A DNA stretch of 64,000 nucleotides from Campanula takesimana (lineage: Eukaryota > Streptophyta > Magnoliopsida > Asterales > Campanulaceae). The translations under genes were made by a program, and so were the position numbers. Positions 57,531 to 64,000 of this stretch are shown here, piece by piece. The stretch covers positions 1,426,001 to 1,490,000 of the forward strand of contig JAOWBW010000192.1 in NCBI GenBank assembly GCA_026119855.1, given 5' to 3'. Below the pieces are notes generated by a model. That model was not told the origin of the DNA and did no database searches. It saw only the letters and a list, made by a program, of their open reading frames with translations. How positions within the stretch are numbered: the stretch's first letter is position 1; each line of letters starts with the position of its first letter.

Positions 57531-58393
57531 TATATATCCCAATTGTCCTTACATATCATTAGCTGGAAGAAGCGAGAACCAAAGAGGAGCCTGGTCTTTT
57601 GGAACCGTTTCATCAATGTCAATTGAGTCTTCAATCACCAGTATGCATTCACCTTACCTGTTGCTCTCATCAATCGTGTTGTGTTGACGAGCTTTTCTAT
57701 TGGTATTTCTTTTCTTCGTTGGTACCATCAATTGAGTGTCAGCCATAGACTCAAATCTTCATCATTGATACCTAAGGGGTTTTGAAAGATGCCTCCTGGT
57801 GTAGAAATAGCAGTATAGTAAGTACTCTATTTCGAAAAGTTCCTTATTAAGAGATCATTTTCAAACATAAGCTTTAAGTATATTTATTATTCAGATATTT
57901 TCCCATGTTTTCAAGAGATAGTATCTCCTTTTAAAAAAACATAAACATGACGTTTTAGGAGTTTAATTTTGTTCCAAAATACTTGATATTTTACTAATTC
58001 CGAGATATTTTTGCTCTTGTATACCAATTATACCCTCCTTCATTGATTGGAACTTATTTCTTGTTTAAACATTTAATTGGATAGGTAATTGTTTTCTTTT
58101 AGGGGTAGACAAGTCTTTTTTATATGTATTAATTGCATTTCTTACTATGTATGAAGGTGTATAAAACGACATGTATTTTGAAACATAGAGAGTATTATTT
58201 TAACTTTACTACATGTAAAATAATAACGAAGGTGTAAATTACAAAATTAATAACTCAAACATTTAAGCAATCATGTATTCAACAATGTAATTGTAGTAAA
58301 CCAACTACCAACGATACAAGTAAAATTGAGCATACTTGACAATAAGAAAATCAAAGAGAAAGTGAGAATACTTATCGGGTAGATCGAGTCGCC
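57531..58393. other. Unassigned DNA
   Basis: No credible gene. The stretch 57955-58200 (gttccaaaatacttgata ... ttttgaaacatagagagta) could be an eroded Stowaway-like MITE, but its ends are not clear. Confidence 0.3.
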
Positions 58394-58680
58394 TTTTTTT
58401 TTTTTTTTTTTAAGTAAAGGGCAATGCCCCCTAAAATTTATTGAAATGAAATAAAAAGTACAAAAAAGTGATGGGGGAAACCATCACAAAAAAATAAAAA
58501 AATTAAGATAAATAAAAAGGCTAAACTAAAAAGAAGGAAAAAGATCAAATAAAATGCCTTGTCGGCTTTCAAGACCTTTCCGAGGATAAAACGATCTCAA
58601 GATTAGTATCCAAAACTGCGCACACGGGTACAGATCCACTTGCGGCAGCTATCCCACTTTGCCTGAGTCTCTCATAATTT
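58394..58680 (-). mobile_element. 5'-truncated LINE 3' end
   Basis: Read on the minus strand, the sequence ends with tcaataaattttagggggc, gcattgccctttactt and a run of about 18 A. This is the usual 3' end of plant L1-type LINEs. No coding part remains. The 5' truncation point is estimated. Confidence 0.55.
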
Positions 58681-58747
58681 CACCATGGATTAAAGATTAA
58701 TGAACTATGTATCAACCATTAGACAAAGACTTCCGTGCACCACGCAT

Positions 58748-59743
58748 GATCCGTCTCATCCATGAGACGGGTCGGTTTTTTACCCACCCGCCCGACCCAC
58801 TGAACCGGCTCCAGGACCCAGGGGTCGACCCTGCCACGTGGCAGCCTCTCATAGGCCCAAAAAAAAATTTTTTTTTTTTTTTCTTTTTTTTTGCTTTTTT
58901 TTTTTTTTGCTTTTTTTTGGTTTTTTTCGGTTTGTCAAAAGTAATAGTTACTATAACTTAATGTAATGACTGTATTCATATAAAGTAACAGTTTTTATAC
59001 ATAAAAGTAATACATATATACAGAAAAGTAACAGTGTTTTTTTCTATGTTTTCTTCGTTTGCCAAAAGTAATACTTATTACAACTAAAATGTAACGAACG
59101 TGTTACTTATATGTAATAATGTTTATACATAATTGTAACACAAATGTATAGAAAAAGTAATAATTCAACCATTTATATTTTTAGAGCTAAAAACACTTGA
59201 TTAGTGTTACATGTAAAAGTATTACATTATCTATAGAAATATGTTATAATTTCTTTTATTAAAGTGTTACATTTACTTGTACAAACAATTACATTCATAT
59301 ATGAGTTGTTACTTTTCAAATGTTACTTTCTTTCAAAAAATTAAATCAAAATACACAATATTTTACATTTTTTCAAAAGCATTATTACATTTCAGTATAA
59401 ATGATAATTACATTTAGATATTGTTTGGGTTATATGTAATTATAGTTAGTATTACACTTAAAAAAATGGGTAAAACTTGCTTTTGTTTTTGTAAAACAGG
59501 TGTTACGTTTACTTATGAACAATGTTACTTTATATGTATACAGTCATTACATTAAGTTATGGTAACTATTACTTTTGGTGAACGGCTGAAAAGCCGAAAA
59601 AATAATATAAAAACTCAAAAGAAAAACCAAAAATAAAATAAAATAAATAAATAAATAAAAAATTGGGACCTCTGGGAGGCTGCCACGTGGCGGGTCATGC
59701 CCTATGGGTCATGGGTCGACCCGTCTCATGCATAAGACGGATC
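58748..59743. mobile_element. 1-kb foldback element with inverted halves
   Basis: The left end gatccgtctcatccatgaga and the right end tctcatgcataagacggatc are inverted copies, each itself a small palindrome. Further in, ccacgtggcagcctc mirrors gaggctgccacgtgg, and agtaatagttactataactt mirrors aagttatggtaactattact. So most of the 996 bp is one long inverted repeat around about 59245. Interior gtaac/gttac motifs recur many times. No coding and no clear target duplication. Confidence 0.75.
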
Positions 59744-59937
59744 CCCTTGTTCTCATGGGAGACCACCTCCAACCATTTTACTGTAAAGAAGGAAAGTGTA
59801 AGAACAAACATGAACCAAACGACACAAAACAACCGAGAGTGTATTGTACATCTAATGTACAAACTCGCGTCGCGTGATGAACAGCATGCATATGCGTACT
59901 GTTCAATTAGATTTTGACTAGGTTTCTTACTCTACTT

Positions 59938-60679
59938 TAGACATGTCCAACTAGAACCGGGAACCGACGGAACCGGCGGGTAGAACCGGAACCGGGAACC
60001 GGCGAGAACCGGGAACCGCCGGAACCGGGAACCGAACGGAACCGAGAACCGGATTGAACCGGTTCGAATACGAATCCAACATATTCAGAACCGAGGAACT
60101 GGCGGAACCGGGAACCGAACGGTTCTCTGCATCAGAGGAGTTTAAAGATGTTTGATCATTATGGTAGGTTGGCTGCTAGCTAATATATATACTGATATAC
60201 ATACTCCCTCCATCCCAAAATACTTGTAGTTCTAGGATTTTCACACAAATTAAGAAAAAAAATTAATACATGTGTAATGGACTATATTACTCTTGGAACA
60301 TTTCAAGTATCAAGACAATTTAATACTTTTACAATGACAGCACTATCATAAATAAGGGTATATTTGATAAACAATGTCAAAAATGTATAGATAATAGAAA
60401 AACTACAAATATTTTGGGACAAACTTCAACTCCTTAAACTACAAGTATTTTAAAATGGCGGGAGTATTACATTTTAAACTACAAATATTTTGGCACGGAG
60501 GGAGTATTACATACTTATTAGATGGTGAGATGGAACCGGTGGAACCGTCGGAACCGGAACCGGCGGATAGAACCGGGAACCGGATTAAGATGGTTCGAAT
60601 ATGGTTCCGGCCATTTGGGAACCGGGAACCGGCGGTTACGGAACCGGGAACCAGAACCGGAACCGTTTGGACATGTCTA
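59938..60679. mobile_element. Non-autonomous hAT-like element with AACCGG arrays
   Basis: Ends tagacatgtcc and ggacatgtcta, flanked by an exact 8-bp duplication ctctactt (59930-59937 and 60680-60687), the size typical of hAT transposition. Both ends carry dense gggaaccgg/ggaaccgg repeats (59955-60130 and 60535-60665). No transposase. A Stowaway-like MITE is nested at 60204-60504. Confidence 0.88.
60204..60504. mobile_element. Stowaway-like MITE nested in the hAT element
   Basis: Left end ctccctccatcccaaaatac, right end complementary (ggcacggagggag), TA on both sides. The right end is present twice (about 60436-60466 and 60475-60504), each with aaactacaa and gggag followed by ta. Confidence 0.85.
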
Positions 60680-60773
60680 CTCTACTTAAACCAAGAATTA
60701 TCTTTATACTAACTTCTCATCCAATAGTAATTATACTAATCTAAGGGAAACTTTCTCGTGTAAAATAATTCAA

Positions 60774-61485
60774 GAGTTTATTGCAAAAGTAACATGCGTA
60801 CTTTGTGCAATATATCAATTTGACTCGCGTACTTAATAAACATCAAATGTGACATGCGTACTTATGATTGGCAATATTTTTAGACTAATTCTTAACCCCC
60901 GTTAAAAACTTAACAGGTCTGTTAATAACTTAACGAAAAGTTAGATTAACATTTTTTAAATTGACCCTAAAGTTTTAAATAAACCCCCCTTATCATCATC
61001 AACTTCCTCCCTTCCATCTTCATAGCCCCAATCTTACCAGCCATGTGCCGCCCCACCTCCACCCATCCACCACGGCCAAATCCACCCACCACCACCATAA
61101 AACAATTGATACCAATCCAGAAAATAAAAAGTAAAATTTATATCTATTTAACACCAATTTTACAATAATATCATAAATCAAAAAAAAAAAAAAAAGAACC
61201 CAGATCTGGGATGCCCCTTCCCGCCCTCTCAAATTCGCTAGCTGCCGGAACGGGGGAAGGGGTGATGGTTGCCGGAGTTGGGCGGAAGAGAGATGACCGG
61301 AGATAATGGGGTTGACTGGTGTTGGGGAGGCGAGTGGTCGCCGGAGTTGAGGGAGGGGATCCGCTTTTTTAGCCGACATAATGGCCTGTTCGGAATTGAG
61401 GGAGGGGGTCGCCGGGGTTGGTAAGTTAGAGAGAGAAAGGAGAGAGGGAGAGGGAGTTTAGAGAGAGATAGAGCTTTTTTTTGTC

Positions 61486-61520
<35 letters not shown>

Positions 61521-62192
61521 GGGTGTGCCGGAGTTGAGGGAGGGGGTCGCCGGAGTTAGAGGGGGTCACCGGAGTTGGTAAGTTAGAGAGAGAAAGGAGA
61601 GAGGGAGAGGGAGTTTAGAGAGAGATAGAGCTTCTTTTTTTTGTCAACCGAGAGAGAGAGAGAGAGCTGGGTGTGCCGGAGTTGAGGGAGGGGATCGTCG
61701 GAATTGAGGGAGGGGGTCGCCGGAGTTAGAGGGGGTCGCCGGAGTTGGTAAGTTAGAGAGAGAAAGGAGAGAGGGAGAGGGAGTTTAGAGAGAGATAAAG
61801 CTTTTTTTTTGTCAAGAGAGAGAGAGAGAGAGCTGGGTGTGATTTGGGAGGTTGAGGAGTACTTATTACTCCCTCCGTCCCAAAATAATCTTCACATTTT
61901 ACTATTCAAACTTTTTTAAAGATTATATGGATAGATAAAATAATTCGTTGGACTAAGACGTAAATTCAAAATGCCCCCGTCCTAAAACGTAAATCTGTAA
62001 ATCTGATATTACAATAAAAGTCATACTTTTTGTTAAGTTATTAGCATCCCCGTTAACTTTTTAATGGAGGTTAAAAATTAGTCTAAAAATATTGTCAATC
62101 ATAAGTATTCATGTCACATTTGATGTTTATTAAGTACGCGAGTCAAATTGATATATTGCACAAAGTACGCATGTCGCTTTTGCAATAAACTC
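60774..62192. mobile_element. Mutator-like element with long terminal inverted repeats
   Basis: Terminal inverted repeats of about 170 bp (60774-60949 and 62017-62192) beginning gagtttattgcaaaag, and an exact 10-bp duplication aataattcaa (60764-60773 and 62193-62202). Length and duplication fit Mutator-like elements. The interior has no transposase. It contains a GC-richer stretch, tandem repeats and a possible MITE fragment from 61868 (ctccctccgtccc). A 119-codon minus frame (61379-61020), Pro-rich then Trp-rich, is unsupported as a gene. Confidence 0.88.
61385..61845. repeat. Tandem repeat of 157-170 bp inside the Mutator-like element
   Basis: gtaagttagagagagaaagg recurs at 61421, 61578 and 61748. 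Units include ggagttgagggagggggtcg, a (GA)n run of variable length and a short T run. Confidence 0.85.
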
Positions 62193-62202
62193 AATAATTC
62201 AA

Positions 62203-62561
62203 CAAGTTGTTGACTTCTTTGAAATGGATTTGACTCCTTCATTAATTAATAAAGTGTCCAACTTAACTACTTAAATTAATCTTATTTAAATTAAGATTAA
62301 TTACTTAAGTTAAATAAAATATAATTGTAAATCAATTGAAATTCTAATACTAAGAAACAAATTATTCTACAATAAAAGATTACTAAAAATACTTACTCTA
62401 ATTATATTGGACTACAATTAATCCAAAATAATAAAACAAAGTATAACGTATTTTCCTTATCTTTTAAACACGAATAATTTCACATTGTAAGTATTTGGAC
62501 CATGGATTTTACCACAAATGGAAATGCCTTAATTCACAATTATAACTTTGAAATCCACATC
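62203..62561. other. Unassigned AT-rich DNA
   Basis: No gene or clear repeat ends, apart from a small inverted repeat (aatcttatttaaattaagatt, split as aatcttattt and aaattaagatt). Confidence 0.35.
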
Positions 62562-64000
62562 TGCAATACCCCGAAAATTTATGAATTTCATTTTTGGAAT
62601 TTAGAATTCGAAGTCGATTAGTAAGAGATATTTCATTTTTATTCGGCTTTTATTATTACAAGGTTATTGGGCCAATTACGAGTTTGTGGTTTTTGGTTAG
62701 AAAAATACTAATATGAGATGATTGATTTATTGGGCTAAAAAGAAGTGAAAGATGTTAAATATATTATTTGGGCCAATAAATTTAATGAGTTAGAAAGAAT
62801 TATTTGGGCTTGATCCATTTATAATTAACTAGGTAAATTTTGATGGGAGTATGTATACTTGTATCCTAAATCTAGGTTAGTCAGTTAAGAAAGATCAAAA
62901 TTTAATTGACGGTAGAAGAACCGCCGCAAGAACTCAGTCGAGAGAGAGAATCGGCTTCGGCCACTTATACAGCTATTAAGGTATGAAATTATCTAGTATT
63001 TTGGTTTTGCTGCACATGATAGATAGTAGCATGAGCTTTAAATTGCATCAGACGAAATTACAAAGTATGGGGTTTTGATTTTATATGAATATTTAAGTGA
63101 TATTTACATGGATACTAATTAACCAATTTAGTGTGGAATCCATAAGAGAAGTGATTTGTTTAATGAGTTGACTTTTTGAGTGTGTGTATCAGAATATAAG
63201 ATAGGTAATGGAGTTTTGGTGGACCTAATTAGATTAGTAGTATTATTAGTCTTTTAAATTAGTTAGCAGGATGATTGATATTTATATTTATTATGTTTCT
63301 TTTTGACGTATAGATTTTGACAAGTGAGCTTGAACGAGTCGAGCGTAGTTCATTTCACATTTGAGGTAAGGGATTTACGTCTCTTAGTCCTATTGTATAT
63401 CGTTATTTATTGACCCTCCGTTCCTAGAGTAATTGTTGATTTACCGTTATGGCCGGTAATTTTTAATTTTATTGGAATTCACTCTAAAGCATTTCCGTCA
63501 GTTAAATTAAATCTGACTTTAAATTGACATTGGATTATTGGTCAATTAAAGAAATTCATTGATAAAAGAATGATCACTTAATGACACCCATTATTTGTGG
63601 GTTAATATTGATATACTATTGATACCCGGTCATGAGGGTTAGTTCATGACATGCCTATGTGGCATTAACCATCGATATCGACACCACTGAAATTGTGGTT
63701 ATATAGGTTATCCGGATATACCGAAATATTGATACATTGACCATTGAAACCCTTATTAGGGTTATATATTGAAACATTGAATTGACAAGAATAATATTAA
63801 GTGATCATATTTGACATTGGTATCATTGAATATTGAATTGAGCCATAATTCCTTTCTTTACATTGGAAAATATTGTTGGATTTTTAATAAGTCTTTTTCA
63901 TTGAAAATTGATTATTGATACACTCTTTGAGGTCACCCCTTCTTAGAAACCAAAGGGGCGGCGTAGGACCTTACTGAGCATTGTTCGCTCACCCCTTCTT
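62562..64000 (+). repeat. Probable LTR, start only
   Basis: Begins tgcaataccccg, like the TGTAACGACCCG starts of the chromovirus LTRs. It contains a donor-like attaaggtatgaa (near 62978), a second gaggtaagggattt (near 63362), and near the window end the module accttactgagcattg then ttcgctcacccc, which matches ttactgag...tctcacccc near the 3' part of the A LTR. The right end is outside the window, so this could be a full element, a solo LTR or a fragment. Confidence 0.5.

Noticed and set aside
57393..57687. Open frames with Ile-Tyr and Val-Cys runs
   Set aside because: Translations of TA and GT microsatellites.
58720..58961. 84-codon frame with a poly-Phe tail
   Set aside because: It lies in the foldback element and its C-terminus is a poly(T) run.
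61020..61379. 119-codon minus frame as a captured gene
   Set aside because: Low-complexity Pro and Trp runs, a poly-Phe stretch from a poly(A/T) run, no recognised domain, no sister evidence.
61862..61985. Second complete Stowaway MITE
   Set aside because: Only the left end ctccctccgtccc is clear; no matching right end was found, so it is mentioned only as a possible fragment.
1..64000. Host protein-coding, tRNA or rRNA genes
   Set aside because: No frame outside mobile elements has a recognisable domain. The tRNA-like strings are primer-binding sites only.

Overview
This window is repeat-rich nuclear DNA from a flowering plant, most likely a eudicot with a large genome. The evidence is a pile of LTR retrotransposons primed by initiator-methionine tRNA or Tat-type primer sites, Stowaway, hAT and Mutator-like DNA elements, AT-rich sequence, and no bacterial-style genes. 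I see no convincing host gene, tRNA, rRNA or CRISPR array. The species cannot be named from the sequence.

Layout, 1-47 kb: a nested stack. The oldest layer is a decayed Ty1/copia element on the + strand, visible at 35398-36046 and again from 46731. Two Tat-lineage Ty3/gypsy elements lie in it. One is on the - strand and runs from beyond the left edge to 35397. The other is on the + strand at 36047-46725 and has lost reverse transcriptase and integrase. The minus Tat element carries two later insertions. Element A (584-8810) is a LARD-like element with 3.06-kb LTRs and a 2.1-kb non-coding interior. Element B (10550-28913, - strand) is a chromodomain-bearing chromovirus. Element C (12804-22171, - strand), a related chromovirus, sits inside B. 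A solo LTR related to B (44005-46098) sits inside the 3' LTR of the plus Tat element. Exact 5-bp target duplications support these junctions: gagaa for A, gttcg for B, cgaat for C, gatgg for plus Tat, aatat for the solo LTR.

Layout, 47-64 kb: a short copia derivative with an open gag-protease frame (48951-51597), a degraded minus-strand gag, and a copia pol whose RT is broken by an 82-bp tandem duplication, with a probable 3' LTR. Then come small DNA elements: a TA-flanked foldback, a LINE 3' end, a 1-kb foldback, an hAT element (8-bp duplication) carrying a Stowaway MITE, and a Mutator-like element (10-bp duplication). The window ends in what looks like another LTR.

No element here looks autonomous. 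A, C, plus Tat and the short copia element would each need enzymes supplied in trans. The most interesting signals are cis-elements repeated in several families: clustered GC-rich inverted repeats in the LTRs of at least six families, a predicted intron-exon-intron leader shared by A, B and the solo LTR, and a hairpin in the Tat elements whose stem is kept by compensating changes.
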